Below are positions 9,131 to 16,882 of a stretch of DNA of 35,870 nucleotides, piece after piece. The position numbers and the translations under genes are program-made. The stretch covers positions 1 through 35,870 of the forward strand of contig JAUXWC010000221.1 of NCBI GenBank assembly GCA_030685025.1. Direction: 5' to 3'. This DNA comes from Rhodoferax sp. (GTDB taxonomy: Bacteria > Pseudomonadota > Gammaproteobacteria > Burkholderiales > Burkholderiaceae_C). The notes below the pieces were generated by a model, which saw only the letters and a list, made by a program, of their open reading frames with translations, had not been told where the DNA came from and did no database searches. Position 1 is the first letter of the stretch; the number at the start of each line of letters is the position of its first letter.

Positions 9131-9628
9131 TTAGGGCAGCGCGTAGGGGCTGACTTTGGGCTGCCCCTCGACCTCGTGCTTGACCCGGTCGCTGGTGTCA
9201 AAGTACAGCAACATCTGGCGCAGGCTGCCCTTTTGCACGGTGGTGGAGCGGCGCAGCGTTTGCTCCTTGCTGTCGGCAAACTCGCGGTAGGTGGCCTCCA
9301 CGCGGTAGCGCCCAGACGGCAGGTTGGCAAACAGCCAGGGTCCGTCCAGGGTGTGCTCCAGCACCACCTGGCGTGTACGCTCATCGACAATGCGCACCCG
9401 CACATCGGCCAGGAAGGCCCCGGACCCCTTGGAGGCGGTGGTCAGCCAGAAACTGAAGTTCTTGCGCTGGGCCACCAGGTCCTCTTCCTCGACTTCGGCA
9501 ACGCCGCCCGACACATAAGCGATGCCGCCCGGCGTGACGCCGCGCTCGGCCGCCTGCAGCGCCGCCGAGCAAGCAGCCAGGCTCAGCACGCCGCCCAGTA
9601 TCCAGATCAAGTCTTTGTTTGTCTTCAC
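9131..9628 (-). CDS. Small putative lipoprotein, unknown function
   Basis: About 165 residues. A GTG at 9628 has AGGAG six bases upstream and is preferred over the ATG at 9634, which abuts that ribosome site, and over the ATG at 9649. A hydrophobic segment ends in LSLAAC, a plausible lipobox, so it may be a lipoprotein. Otherwise the signal would be cut after LQA. The mature part contains a beta-rich segment (LEHTLDGPWLFANLPSGRYRVEATY) resembling a carboxypeptidase-regulatory-like or transthyretin-like beta-sandwich often used to extend exported proteins. It lies 37 nt after the DUF2279-like gene and is probably cotranscribed. Function is not recognised. Confidence 0.7.
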   Translation of the reverse strand: MKTNKDLIWILGGVLSLAACSAALQAAERGVTPGGIAYVSGGVAEVEEEDLVAQRKNFSFWLTTASKGSGAFLADVRVRIVDERTRQVVLEHTLDGPWLFANLPSGRYRVEATYREFADSKEQTLRRSTTVQKGSLRQMLLYFDTSDRVKHEVEGQPKVSPYALP

Positions 9629-9665
9629 CGCCATCTCCTTCACGAACACGTGCCCGCGGGCGCGC

Positions 9666-10700
9666 TCAACGTATCACCTGATCACCCTGAGCCGTGGCGC
9701 CCGGCACCTGCACGTACTCAAAGAAGGCCTCACTCACGCGCTGGGACAGCGATGGGCTGGTGTTGCCACGGTAGACGGTGGCGCGCATCAGTTCCGCCAG
9801 ATCCAGCGACACGCCATAGTAGGCATGCCGAGTCGGGGCGAGCAGACCGGCCGACTCGGTCTCGAAGTTGCGCGCGCCGTAGCCGAGGTTGAATTCCAGG
9901 TAGCGCAGGATTGGCTGCTGTCTGAGCACCGGCACGCCGCTGGCCTTGAACACCACCAGGTAGCGCTGGCCCGAATAGTCGCCAAACGGACTAAAGCTGC
10001 GCCGCCCCTGTGGCCCGGTCGAGCGGCTGTACTGCAGCCGGAAGTCGATCAGGGCATCGGCGCCGCGATGGGTCTCCAGCCAGTAGGCGAGCGCGCCGCC
10101 GGCCAGGTTGAGGATCGCGTCCTCCTTCGAGAAACGCCATTGCTTGGAATAGCCGTCGAGCAGTTCGACCCCCATCAGGGTGCCCACCGACGTCAACAGC
10201 CCCAGCTTCAGCGCGTTGCCCGGGTCGTGACCGGCCCACTCGAAGGCGCGCGTCAGCAGGCGCGTGCCGGTGTAGGAGAACATGGCGTGACCGAGCTTGT
10301 CGGCGCCGCCATTGGCAGTACCCGGCCCGAACCAGCCTTCGTTGACAGTCTTGAACTGCCCCGAGAATCCGTCCTGCCACCAGTGGGCCTTGCCATAGGC
10401 GGCGGTCAGGCCGACGCTGGCGGCGACCAGGACGGCTGTGCGAAACGGGTCACGCGCCTTCAACGCCAGCGATGGCGCGTCCGACACACCGTCGGTCGCA
10501 CCCAGAGCGAAGCGCGAAACGACGCCCGATGGCTGCGTCGGGGCGACCCACTCAAGGGCTTCGGCCGAGGCGCTGGCGTTGCTCCGCTGCGCCAGCGCCA
10601 GCGGCGCAATCAACAGGCACAGCGCCAAGCAGAGGCGCGGCACACCAAGGCTAACTACTCGCGGAGGCAGGTTGTGGTCCACATTGATCATCTTGACCAT
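9666..10700 (-). CDS. DUF2279-like exported protein (YfiM-related)
   Basis: Exported protein of about 345 residues with a hydrophobic signal segment (PRLCLALCLLIAPLALA, ending about 20 residues before the first conserved region). The conserved core contains AHWWQDGFSGQFKTVNEGWFG, GGADKLGHAMFSY and VELLDGYSKQWRFSKEDAILNLAGG, the pattern of predicted periplasmic DUF2279/YfiM-like proteins. Function is unknown. The start is uncertain: ATGs occur at 10700 and 10691, but neither has a good ribosome site. A putative FNR-type promoter would start transcription near 10683, which favours a downstream GTG at 10643 that gives a compact signal peptide. It is followed by the small lipoprotein gene. Confidence 0.72.
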   Translation of the reverse strand: MVKMINVDHNLPPRVVSLGVPRLCLALCLLIAPLALAQRSNASASAEALEWVAPTQPSGVVSRFALGATDGVSDAPSLALKARDPFRTAVLVAASVGLTAAYGKAHWWQDGFSGQFKTVNEGWFGPGTANGGADKLGHAMFSYTGTRLLTRAFEWAGHDPGNALKLGLLTSVGTLMGVELLDGYSKQWRFSKEDAILNLAGGALAYWLETHRGADALIDFRLQYSRSTGPQGRRSFSPFGDYSGQRYLVVFKASGVPVLRQQPILRYLEFNLGYGARNFETESAGLLAPTRHAYYGVSLDLAELMRATVYRGNTSPSLSQRVSEAFFEYVQVPGATAQGDQVIR

Positions 10701-10730
10701 GGCGCACCCGACGCCATTGAGTTTTCGCAA
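10690..10730 (-). promoter_or_regulatory. Putative FNR/Anr-type box and weak -10 upstream of the DUF2279-like gene
   Basis: The palindrome TTGAG-TTTT-CGCAA at 10717-10730 is followed on the minus strand after 21 nt by CAAGAT at 10690-10695, a weak -10. The predicted start is near 10683. It overlaps the extreme 5' end of the longest open frame, so it also bears on start-codon choice. Confidence 0.45.
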
Positions 10731-10877
10731 GCCCAGGACGAATGCGGCCGCAGCGGCGCAGGCATGCTCACGCGCTGGCCCGATGCCGCACTGGCAGCAC
10801 TAAAAGGTTTCCTTGTTCGACATGCCATAGTCAGTGGCAAGGACGTTCACGCTTGCCGCTACGTCAGTGCCTTCCCG

Positions 10878-11363
10878 TCAATGCCGACCGGCTTGCCGTC
10901 GGTACAAGCCGATCAGTTCGGCCCGCGCCAGCACGTGGCCCTGCATGGCCAGCTTCAGCGCGGCCTTGGTGGGGGTCTTCAGGTCCGCCAGACGGCAGTC
11001 CAGTGCGAACAGCTTGTGCACATAGCGGTGCGTGCCCACCGGCGGGCACGGCCCGCCGTAGCCAGTGCGAAGCCAGTCATTGACGCCTTGCAAGCCGCCT
11101 GTGGACAGGCCCTGGCCGGCGGCGCCCTCGGGCAGACTGGACGTCCACGGCGGCACGTTGTAGACCACCCAGTGCACCCAGGTGCGGGTTGGCGCCGCCG
11201 GATCGGGTGCGTCGGGGTCGTCCATGATCAGGGCCAGGCTCTGCGCCGCTGCGGGCACACCATCCCAGGTCAGCGGTGGCGACAGGTCGTCGCCGTCACA
11301 GGTGTGGCGGCGCGCCATCATGCCGTGATGGCTGAATGCGGGGGAGCTGAGTGTCATGGTCAT
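10878..11363 (-). CDS. PEBP family protein (YbhB/YbcL type)
   Basis: Phosphatidylethanolamine-binding-like protein of about 161 residues, which is the usual length. Visible motifs are SPPLTWDGVP, LALIMDDPDAPDP (the DPD anion-pocket motif), WVHWVVYNVPP, GYGGPCPPVGTHRYVHKLFAL (the GxxPPxGxHRY signature) and a C-terminal ALKLAMQGHVLARAELIGLY helix. The natural ligand of bacterial members is unknown. The start at 11363 (GAGGCGG upstream) is preferred, with 11357 as an alternative; the longer open frame overlaps the upstream gene in another phase. It lies 14 nt after the truncated Hsp20 frame and probably shares its putative FNR-type promoter. Confidence 0.88.
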   Translation of the reverse strand: MTMTLSSPAFSHHGMMARRHTCDGDDLSPPLTWDGVPAAAQSLALIMDDPDAPDPAAPTRTWVHWVVYNVPPWTSSLPEGAAGQGLSTGGLQGVNDWLRTGYGGPCPPVGTHRYVHKLFALDCRLADLKTPTKAALKLAMQGHVLARAELIGLYRRQAGRH

Positions 11364-11377
11364 GGCACCGCCTCGTC

Positions 11378-11599
11378 TCAAGTCACCGGAATCGAGCGGG
11401 CCGAGTCGGACCCCTCCTTGGGCAGACGGATGGTCAGCGCGCCGCCTTCTTGGCGACCCTGTTCCTTGTGGCGACCGAAATGGGTCAACGCATCGCTGCT
11501 TCGACTGAGCAGCTCGCGCCATCCCTCCGCGAGGTTTTCCCAGGCGCGACCGATTTCGCGACCAATGTTCTTGCCGCTTTGTTTCAGGGAATCAAGCAT
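11378..11599 (-). pseudogene. Truncated small heat-shock protein (Hsp20), N-terminal arm only
   Basis: A 73-residue frame starting MLDSLKQSGKNIGREIGRAW and continuing with a NLAEGWRELLSRSSDALTHF block. This matches, from memory, the N-terminal arm of Hsp20/alpha-crystallin proteins found in Burkholderiales stress clusters. Those proteins continue into an alpha-crystallin domain of about 100 residues, but here the frame ends after a short tail (LPKEGSDSARSIPVT) and the PEBP gene follows. AGGA eight bases before the ATG at 11599 supports the start; 11608 is an alternative ATG. It may be a decayed gene or a surviving small amphipathic protein. The identification rests on recalled family sequence. 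Confidence 0.55.
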
Positions 11600-11704
11600 G
11601 GCGGGCATCCTGGTTACGCGGGTATCACGGCCGCGCTGGCGGGACACACCGGCTGGTGAACGACGTTGTCCAGCCCATGTCAAACGCGGGGCCAAGCCAT
11701 TGAA

Positions 11705-11745
11705 ACTTTAGGGTCTGGGTCAGCGTTTCGATTGATGATTCGCAA
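11705..11745 (-). promoter_or_regulatory. Putative FNR/Anr-type box and -10 upstream of hsp20 remnant and PEBP
   Basis: The palindrome TTGAT-GATT-CGCAA at 11732-11745 is followed on the minus strand after 21 nt by TAAAGT at 11705-11710. The predicted start is near 11698 and the leader is about 100 nt. Confidence 0.62.
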
Positions 11746-11812
11746 GTACAGCTCACTTTGCCCGGTGGTGCGCCGCGCGCCCGGCCATGCCAGCCGTGTG
11801 CAACAGCCGCTT

Positions 11813-11853
11813 TTGCGATTTATCAAAGAGCCCGGCGCCGCCAAAGCTACAGT
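11813..11853 (+). promoter_or_regulatory. Putative FNR/Anr-type promoter firing into non-coding DNA
   Basis: The palindrome TTGCG-ATTT-ATCAA at 11813-11826 is followed after 21 nt by TACAGT at 11848-11853. The predicted start is near 11860. No supported gene begins before the terminator at 12024-12057. Confidence 0.62.
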
Positions 11854-11859
11854 TGATTG

Positions 11860-12057
11860 GTCCGCAAGAAGAGGCTCTGGCCGATGCCGGGGATCGATTC
11901 ACGGGGACGCAGATGAGGCCTTAGCCGCTTGGGAAAGGTGTTCGGTGCTTATGACTCCGAACGGGATGAAGACATCCTCAGACTGACGCCGTGTTGATTC
12001 ACGCGGTCAGGGCTCTTCACCAGGCCCGTCAATTCGAGAGAATTGACGGGCTTCTTT
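11860..12057 (+). ncRNA. Candidate oxygen-responsive small RNA (about 195 nt)
   Basis: The start is predicted from the FNR-type promoter, and the 3' end is a perfect 12-bp stem terminator followed by a T-rich tract. Internal hairpins include GTTCGG against CCGAAC (11940-11962) and GGATG-AAGA-CATCC (11964-11977). The longest ATG-initiated frames inside it are about 10 codons (for example the ATGs at 11884 and 11951), so a coding role is unlikely, although a very short peptide cannot be excluded. FNR-dependent sRNAs are known in other proteobacteria (FnrS, AniS, PhrS), but no sequence similarity to them is claimed. This is inference from promoter and terminator placement. Confidence 0.5.
12024..12057 (+). 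terminator. Strong intrinsic terminator
   Basis: GCCCGTCAATTC (12024-12035), loop GAGA, then GAATTGACGGGC (12040-12051), a perfect 12-bp stem, followed by TTCTTTT. No supported gene on the plus strand ends just before it, which is part of the case for a small RNA. Confidence 0.88.
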
Positions 12058-12107
12058 TATGGCCTCGGTGATGCCACTGCGGCCCCGTGCGACAACTTTC
12101 CTGTGCC

Positions 12108-12842
12108 ATGCGTTATCCGTCCAAGAAACCGTCCCGCTCGTTGGTCTCGACCCTGCCGTCCTACCGCATGGGCCCGTACCAGCTCAGGATCGTGGCCGCG
12201 CCGCAGGCGAGCTTCATCGACAAGCGCCGCAAGATCGAGGCTGACTGGAACAGCGGCATCGTTCAACTGCGCGGCGACATCAGTGAGTCGCGCGCGCTCG
12301 CCCTGCTGACCCGCCATCTGATCACCGCCATCCACTACCGCAGTGGTCTCAATGACCAGTCGGACGAAGAGAGCTTCGCCCACTCATGCGCCTCTGGATT
12401 GGTCGAGCTGGCCTTGGGACAGCGAGAGTTCTTCGCCGAGTTCCTGACGCTGGTGGAGCGACTGATCAAACCCCGCGCCGGTTGGCACAACGCCTACCTG
12501 AGCGGCCGCGTGGTGGCCACTCCCAAGCGGATCATCTGCGCCAACCGCGCCTGCCTGATCCGCTTTGTTCCGGCCCAACATTGCAGCAAGCACGCTGCCT
12601 ACGGCTTCTACACGATCGGTCAGGGCATCATCGAGTTGTCGGACCAGCTCAGCGGCGCCAACCTCGCCCTGATCGCCCTGCACGAGACGATGCACTTCCT
12701 GCACGAATGCGCGGGGCTGGGCAACCGCTCGACCGAAGCCATGTTCAAGACGGCGCAGGCCAAGCTGCTGCTCAACAGCCTGCGGGACAATCCTGGCTAT
12801 TGGCGGTGGTGGCTGTCGCTGGTGTCCCAGCCGGCCCCTTGA
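12108..12842 (+). CDS. Hypothetical protein with duplicated domain and HExxH motif
   Basis: About 244 residues, family not recognised. Residues about 50-116 and 173-239 align as an internal repeat: GIVQLRGDISESRALALL matches GIIELSDQLSGANLALIA, and FFAEFLTLV matches YWRWWLSLV. Only the second copy has a zinc-peptidase-like HETMH (192-196), with E200 four residues on; the first copy has RHLIT there. The arrangement (strand, HExxH helix, GL, then a helix ending near a conserved aromatic) recalls ImmA/phage-type metallopeptidase-like domains, but protease activity is unproven. The start is uncertain: an in-frame GTG at 12087 and an ATG at 12168 are alternatives, and no Shine-Dalgarno is seen. 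No signal peptide is visible. Confidence 0.72.
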   Translation: MRYPSKKPSRSLVSTLPSYRMGPYQLRIVAAPQASFIDKRRKIEADWNSGIVQLRGDISESRALALLTRHLITAIHYRSGLNDQSDEESFAHSCASGLVELALGQREFFAEFLTLVERLIKPRAGWHNAYLSGRVVATPKRIICANRACLIRFVPAQHCSKHAAYGFYTIGQGIIELSDQLSGANLALIALHETMHFLHECAGLGNRSTEAMFKTAQAKLLLNSLRDNPGYWRWWLSLVSQPAP

Positions 12843-12935
12843 TTAATGTCGCATGGCACCACCACGGCTTGGCTTATGCGCGCTCGGCAGTTGGTACGAT
12901 TTTTCATCTGAGCACCAGCACCCGACGCATCAAAC

Positions 12936-13244
12936 ATGTGGAGCCCGGTGCGCAGCTACGTCAACGAGCATCGCGGCAGGTTCAAACGGGTCGCCTTCTT
13001 TTGCACGTGCGAGGGATCAGGGCAGACCGAGGTTCTGCGCGACCTCGAAACGCTGGCCGGATTGCCTGCAATCGCGACCGTGTCGATGGCGGACAAGGAG
13101 ATTCGAAACCGACGCCACCAGGATCGAATTCGGGAGTTCGCGGCCGAAATAGAACTTGGCACTTGGAACCGCGACGCGTTGCGCGTCGCGCAGGCCACTT
13201 CGAGTCATGCAGCTTCGGTCAATCTGTTGGACAGCATGAAGTGA
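12936..13244 (+). pseudogene. Flavodoxin-family C-terminal fragment
   Basis: This 102-residue frame begins MWSPVRSYVNEHRGRFKRVA and continues with FFCTCEGSG, matching the second half of flavodoxin-like proteins, where W-N-M-A-S-P-V-R-x-Y is followed by a K-V-A-F-F-x-T-x-G-G-S-G strand and glycine turn. The FMN-binding phosphate loop and N-terminal half are missing, and the 93 bp upstream contain no matching frame. It is probably a decayed gene. The tail after ALRVAQATSSH is not recognised. No ribosome site is evident. Confidence 0.5.
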
Positions 13245-13268
13245 ACAACATTCAAAACCACGAAAGCA

Positions 13269-13293
13269 AAACGCCCACTTAAAGTGGGCGTTT
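13269..13293. terminator. Palindromic terminator at the end of the ribosomal operon
   Basis: AAACGCCCAC pairs with GTGGGCGTTT around a CTTAAAG-type loop. Flanking A/T runs on both sides make it a plausible bidirectional terminator. It lies 27 nt past the end of the tRNA gene on the minus strand. Confidence 0.75.
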
Positions 13294-13319
13294 GCTGTCA
13301 GCGAAGACCGCTAGTTTAT

Positions 13320-13396
<77 letters not shown>

Positions 13397-13417
13397 GTAG
13401 TCTGCAATTATACCCTA

Positions 13418-13816
13418 TTACGACGCTGCTGCGTCGGCCGCAGGCGCATCGGCCACGACAGGACGATCCACCAACTCGACCAGGGCCATTGGTGCGTTGT
13501 CGCCGACGCGAAAGCCCATCTTCAGGATACGCGTGTAGCCGCCGGGACGCGCCTTGAAACGGGGACCCAGATCATTGAACAGCTTGACGACGCTGTCGCG
13601 ATCGCGCAGGCGGTCGAATGCCAGGCGACGGTTGGCAACCGTGGCTTCCTTGGCCAGGGTGATCATCGGCTCAATGACGCGACGCAGTTCCTTGGCTTTG
13701 GGGACAGTGGTCTTGATGACTTCGTGCTCGATGAGCGAATTCATCATGTTGCGCAACATCGCCAAACGATGTTCGCTGGTGCGATTGAGTTTTCGTAGTC
13801 CGTGACCGTGACGCAT
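13418..13816 (-). CDS. rplQ: 50S ribosomal protein L17
   Basis: L17 of 132 residues, last gene of the alpha operon. It begins [20 protein letters not shown], the invariant family start, and shows the [12 protein letters not shown]-like block (here [16 protein letters not shown]) and [12 protein letters not shown]. The start was set at the ATG at 13816, preceded by GGAG, rather than at the upstream extension. The alanine-rich tail ([11 protein letters not shown]) is common in betaproteobacteria. L17 sits near the exit tunnel of the large subunit. It lies 84 nt after rpoA and 21 nt before tRNA-fMet. Confidence 0.97.
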   Translation of the reverse strand: MRHGHGLRKLNRTSEHRLAMLRNMMNSLIEHEVIKTTVPKAKELRRVIEPMITLAKEATVANRRLAFDRLRDRDSVVKLFNDLGPRFKARPGGYTRILKMGFRVGDNAPMALVELVDRPVVADAPAADAAAS

Positions 13817-13900
13817 GGTGCTTCTCCATTTAGTAATTAAACAGGCAGCCGGATCAGGTACTGCCCGTGGCACAGAGCCCGTCCATCGGGCTCAAAAAAT

Positions 13901-14890
13901 CTAGCGCTTTTCCAGTGCAGCAGGCGGCCAGCTCTCGAGCTTCATGCCCAGAGTCAGGCCACGCGACGCGAGCACTTCCTTGATCTCGTTGAGTGACTTG
14001 CGACCCAAATTTGGAGTTTTCAATAACTCATTTTCGGTGCGTTGAATCAGGTCACCAATGTAGTAGATGTTCTCGGCCTTGAGGCAGTTGGCGGAACGAA
14101 CCGTGAGTTCGAGCTCGTCAACCGGACGCAGCAGGATCGGGTCGAACTGGGCGGTCCCACGCGGTGCTGGCTGATCGAAGGCGGCCAATTCGCTGCCTTC
14201 GAGCTGGGCGAACACAGCCAACTGCTCCACCAAGATCTTGGCCGAGGCGCGCACCGCGTCTTCAGCGGAAATGGCGCCGTTGGTCTCGATCTCGACCACT
14301 AGCTTGTCCAAGTCGGTGCGCTGCTCGACGCGTGCGCTCTCGACGGTGTATGCAACACGCTTCACAGGTGAGAACGATGCGTCCAGCACAATGCGCCCAA
14401 TCGACTTGGTCGGCTCGTCGCCGTAACGACGCATCGTGCCTGGCACGTATCCGCGCCCCTTTTCGATTTTGATCTGCATGTCGAGCTTGCCACCGTGCGA
14501 GAGGTGGGCAATTACGTGGTCGGGATTGATGATCTCGACATCATGCGGCGTCTGGATATCGCTGGCAACAACCAGACCTTCGCCGTCTTTGCGAAGGCTC
14601 AGGGTGACCTCGTCGCGGTTATGCAGTTTGAACACGACGCCCTTGAGGTTCAGGAGAATATTGACCACATCCTCCTGCACGCCGTCAATCGACGAGTACT
14701 CATGCAGCACGCCGGCAATGGTGACTTCCGTCGCGGCGTAGCCAGGCATGGACGACAACAAAACCCGACGCAAGGCGTTGCCGAGCGTGTGACCGTAGCC
14801 ACGCTCGAACGGCTCCAGAACAACTTTAGCCCGGTTCAGACCGAGCTGTTCGACATTGATTGCTTTGGGTTTCAACAGACTTGATTGCAT
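13901..14890 (-). CDS. rpoA: DNA-directed RNA polymerase subunit alpha
   Basis: Alpha subunit of 329 residues, which dimerises to scaffold core polymerase. The N-terminal domain (about 1-235) shows [26 protein letters not shown] split around its conserved helix, and the C-terminal domain (about 250-329) has [16 protein letters not shown] and [19 protein letters not shown], the UP-element and activator contact surface. AGAGGAAG precedes the ATG. It lies between rpsD and rplQ as in E. coli. Confidence 0.98.
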   Translation of the reverse strand: MQSSLLKPKAINVEQLGLNRAKVVLEPFERGYGHTLGNALRRVLLSSMPGYAATEVTIAGVLHEYSSIDGVQEDVVNILLNLKGVVFKLHNRDEVTLSLRKDGEGLVVASDIQTPHDVEIINPDHVIAHLSHGGKLDMQIKIEKGRGYVPGTMRRYGDEPTKSIGRIVLDASFSPVKRVAYTVESARVEQRTDLDKLVVEIETNGAISAEDAVRASAKILVEQLAVFAQLEGSELAAFDQPAPRGTAQFDPILLRPVDELELTVRSANCLKAENIYYIGDLIQRTENELLKTPNLGRKSLNEIKEVLASRGLTLGMKLESWPPAALEKR

Positions 14891-14993
14891 TCAAACTTCC
14901 TCTCAATACCCCCGGCTCGTTACACCGGTAAGGCTGGTGAAGCGCCTGGAACGCGGTGCCCGCCTTCCAGGAACGATTTTTCGGCGCGACGAA

Positions 14994-15617
14994 TTAACGC
15001 GAGTACAACTCGACGATCAGCGATTCGTTGACATCGGCGGCGAACTGGTCGCGGTCCGGCATGCTCTTGAAGATGCCCTCAGCCTTGTCATGGTTCACTT
15101 CGACCCAGGCTGGCATGCCAACCTGTTGAGCCAATTGCAGCGCCTCGACAACGCGGTTCTGCTTCTTGGACTTCTCGCGCAGCGCAACAACATCACCGGC
15201 CTTGACCATGTAAGACGGAATGTTGACACATTGACCATTGACCGTCAGCGCCTTGTGCGACACCAATTGACGAGCCTCGGCACGTGTGGAGCCAAAGCCC
15301 ATGCGATAAACCACGTTGTCCAGGCGGGATTCCAGCAGGAACAAGAGGTTGGCACCGGTGTTGCCCTTGCGACGGTCGGCTTCTTCGAAATAGCGGCGAA
15401 ACTGCTTTTCAAGTACGCCATACATGCGCTTGACCTTCTGCTTCTCGCGCAACTGAAGACCGTAGTCCGATGTGCGGGCACCGGAAGTGCGGCCATGTTG
15501 GCCAGGTTTGGAATCAAATTTGGCCTTGTCGCTGATCGAGCGACGCGCGCTCTTCAGAAACAGGTCAGTGCCTTCACGGCGGGATAGTTTGGCCTTGGGG
15601 CCGAGGTAGCGTGCCAC
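14994..15617 (-). CDS. rpsD: 30S ribosomal protein S4
   Basis: S4 of 207 residues, a primary 16S rRNA-binding assembly protein and, in E. coli, the translational repressor of the alpha operon. It begins [20 protein letters not shown] and has the S4 RNA-binding domain at about residues 95-160 ([27 protein letters not shown]). The start codon is GTG at 15617, preceded by AAGGAAG. No zinc-finger cysteines are present at the N-terminus. Confidence 0.97.
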   Translation of the reverse strand: MARYLGPKAKLSRREGTDLFLKSARRSISDKAKFDSKPGQHGRTSGARTSDYGLQLREKQKVKRMYGVLEKQFRRYFEEADRRKGNTGANLLFLLESRLDNVVYRMGFGSTRAEARQLVSHKALTVNGQCVNIPSYMVKAGDVVALREKSKKQNRVVEALQLAQQVGMPAWVEVNHDKAEGIFKSMPDRDQFAADVNESLIVELYSR

Positions 15618-15704
15618 GTGAACTTCCTTTTTGTCATCTGCCGCAGCGAGCTGCGGGAGCCATCAACTCGGAGTCAATGGCGGTGGGCTTGGTTGAGAAA
15701 CGAA

Positions 15705-16109
15705 TTAGATACGACGACGCTTTTGCGGGCGGCAGCCGTTGTGCGGCACCGGCGTCACGTCAGCGATCATGTTGATGCGAATGCCCAGTGCCGCCAAGGC
15801 GCGCACCGAGGATTCGCGGCCGGGACCAGGGCCTTTGATTTCAACATCAAGATTCTTGATACCCTGCTCAACGGCAGCGCGGCCAGCCACTTCGGACGCG
15901 ACCTGCGCGGCAAACGGCGTGGACTTGCGCGAGCCTTTGAAACCCTGGCCACCCGACGAGGCCCACGACAAGGCATTGCCTTGCCGATCGGTGATCGTGA
16001 TGATGGTGTTGTTGAAAGACGCGTGAACGTGTGCGACGCCGTCGGCAACGTTCTTGCGAACTTTCTTGCGCACGCGCTGCGCGGCGTTATTGGCGGGAGC
16101 TTTTGCCAT
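15705..16109 (-). CDS. rpsK: 30S ribosomal protein S11
   Basis: S11 of 134 residues, part of the mRNA exit platform of the small subunit. Diagnostic blocks are [28 protein letters not shown] and [17 protein letters not shown], ending in [18 protein letters not shown]. It lies 19 nt after rpsM in the alpha operon. Confidence 0.98.
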   Translation of the reverse strand: MAKAPANNAAQRVRKKVRKNVADGVAHVHASFNNTIITITDRQGNALSWASSGGQGFKGSRKSTPFAAQVASEVAGRAAVEQGIKNLDVEIKGPGPGRESSVRALAALGIRINMIADVTPVPHNGCRPQKRRRI

Positions 16110-16128
16110 AGTAGTCTTTCAGTACCGG

Positions 16129-16494
16129 TTATTTCTTGAGTGCCTGAGCAGCTTTGCGCGGGCCCTTGCGGGTACGTGCATTGGTGCGGGTGCGCTGACC
16201 GCGCACCGGCAGACCGCGACGATGGCGAAAACCGCGGTAACACCCGATGTCCATCAATCGCTTGATGTTCATCGTCGTCTCGCGACGCAAGTCACCTTCG
16301 ATGGTGAAGGCGGCGATTTGGTCGCGAATCTTCTCCAGGTCTCCATCCGTCAGGTCTTTGACCTTCTTGGAGTAAGCAATGCCACATGCTTCGCAAATCT
16401 TGCGAGCGCGGGTGCGACCAATACCGAAGATGGCGGTCAAGCCAATTTCGGAATGCTGATGCGGCGGAATATTGATGCCAGCGATACGTGCCAT
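16129..16494 (-). CDS. rpsM: 30S ribosomal protein S13
   Basis: S13 of 121 residues, located in the small-subunit head where it contacts P-site tRNA and bridges to the large subunit. It begins [20 protein letters not shown] and contains the [10 protein letters not shown] helix and the basic [19 protein letters not shown] tail that reaches the P site. AGAGGA precedes the ATG. Confidence 0.98.
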   Translation of the reverse strand: MARIAGINIPPHQHSEIGLTAIFGIGRTRARKICEACGIAYSKKVKDLTDGDLEKIRDQIAAFTIEGDLRRETTMNIKRLMDIGCYRGFRHRRGLPVRGQRTRTNARTRKGPRKAAQALKK

Positions 16495-16518
16495 GTTCGT
16501 CCTCTAAAACTCGTGCAA

Positions 16519-16632
16519 TTAACCTTGACGCTGCTTGTGACGGGGATCCGTACAGATCACCCGCACAACACCTTTACGCCGGATTACTTTGCAGTTACGG
16601 CAAATTTTTTTGACCGAAGCCGAAACCTTCAT
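16519..16632 (-). CDS. rpmJ: 50S ribosomal protein L36
   Basis: Tiny basic protein of 37 residues ([14 protein letters not shown] start) with the zinc-binding C-x2-C ... C-x4-H set (C11, C14, C27, H32), so this is the zinc-containing (C+) form of L36. AGGAGAATGAA precedes the ATG. It lies between infA and rpsM, the usual position in beta- and gammaproteobacteria. Confidence 0.97.
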
Positions 16633-16650
16633 TTCATTCTCCTAAAACTG

Positions 16651-16869
16651 TTACTTCGCCCTAAACACAATCCGTGCTCGACTCAAGTCATAAGGCGTCA
16701 ACTCAACGGTGACCTTGTCACCCGGAAGGATGCGAATGTAGTGCATCCGCATCTTTCCCGAAATATGTCCCAGCACCACGTGTCCGTTTTCCAGCTTCAC
16801 GCGAAATGTCGCATTGGGCAGGTTCTCGACCACTTCACCCTGCATCTGAATGACATCGTCTTTTGACAT
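16651..16869 (-). CDS. infA: Translation initiation factor IF-1
   Basis: OB-fold S1-type protein of 72 residues that binds the ribosomal A site during initiation. Diagnostic blocks are [40 protein letters not shown] and [20 protein letters not shown]. It lies 13 nt after secY and 18 nt before rpmJ. Burkholderiales often carry a second infA elsewhere, which cannot be judged here. Confidence 0.97.
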   Translation of the reverse strand: MSKDDVIQMQGEVVENLPNATFRVKLENGHVVLGHISGKMRMHYIRILPGDKVTVELTPYDLSRARIVFRAK

Positions 16870-16882
16870 AACGCTCGACCGC

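Larger units (their letters stand above)
11600..12107. other. Intergenic region with divergent FNR-type promoters and candidate sRNA
   Basis: About 500 bp lie between the hsp20 remnant and the next plus-strand gene, with no coding sequence I can support. It contains one putative FNR-type promoter firing left (11705-11745), one firing right (11813-11853), about 160 nt of hairpin-rich sequence, and an intrinsic terminator (12024-12057). The open frames spanning it have no ribosome sites and no recognisable motifs. Confidence 0.6.

Noticed and set aside
9522-11711. Plus-strand open frame of 729 codons
   Set aside because: It is the complement of the DUF2279-like, PEBP and hsp20-remnant genes, whose motifs are clear on the other strand.
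11666-11986. Possible 106-codon gene in the sRNA region
   Set aside because: There is no ribosome site and no recognisable family, it crosses both putative promoters, and its composition is like random GC-rich frames.
11860-12057. Known structural RNA such as tmRNA, 6S, SRP RNA or RNase P RNA
   Set aside because: None of the conserved core sequences of these RNAs could be found, so only an unassigned sRNA is proposed.
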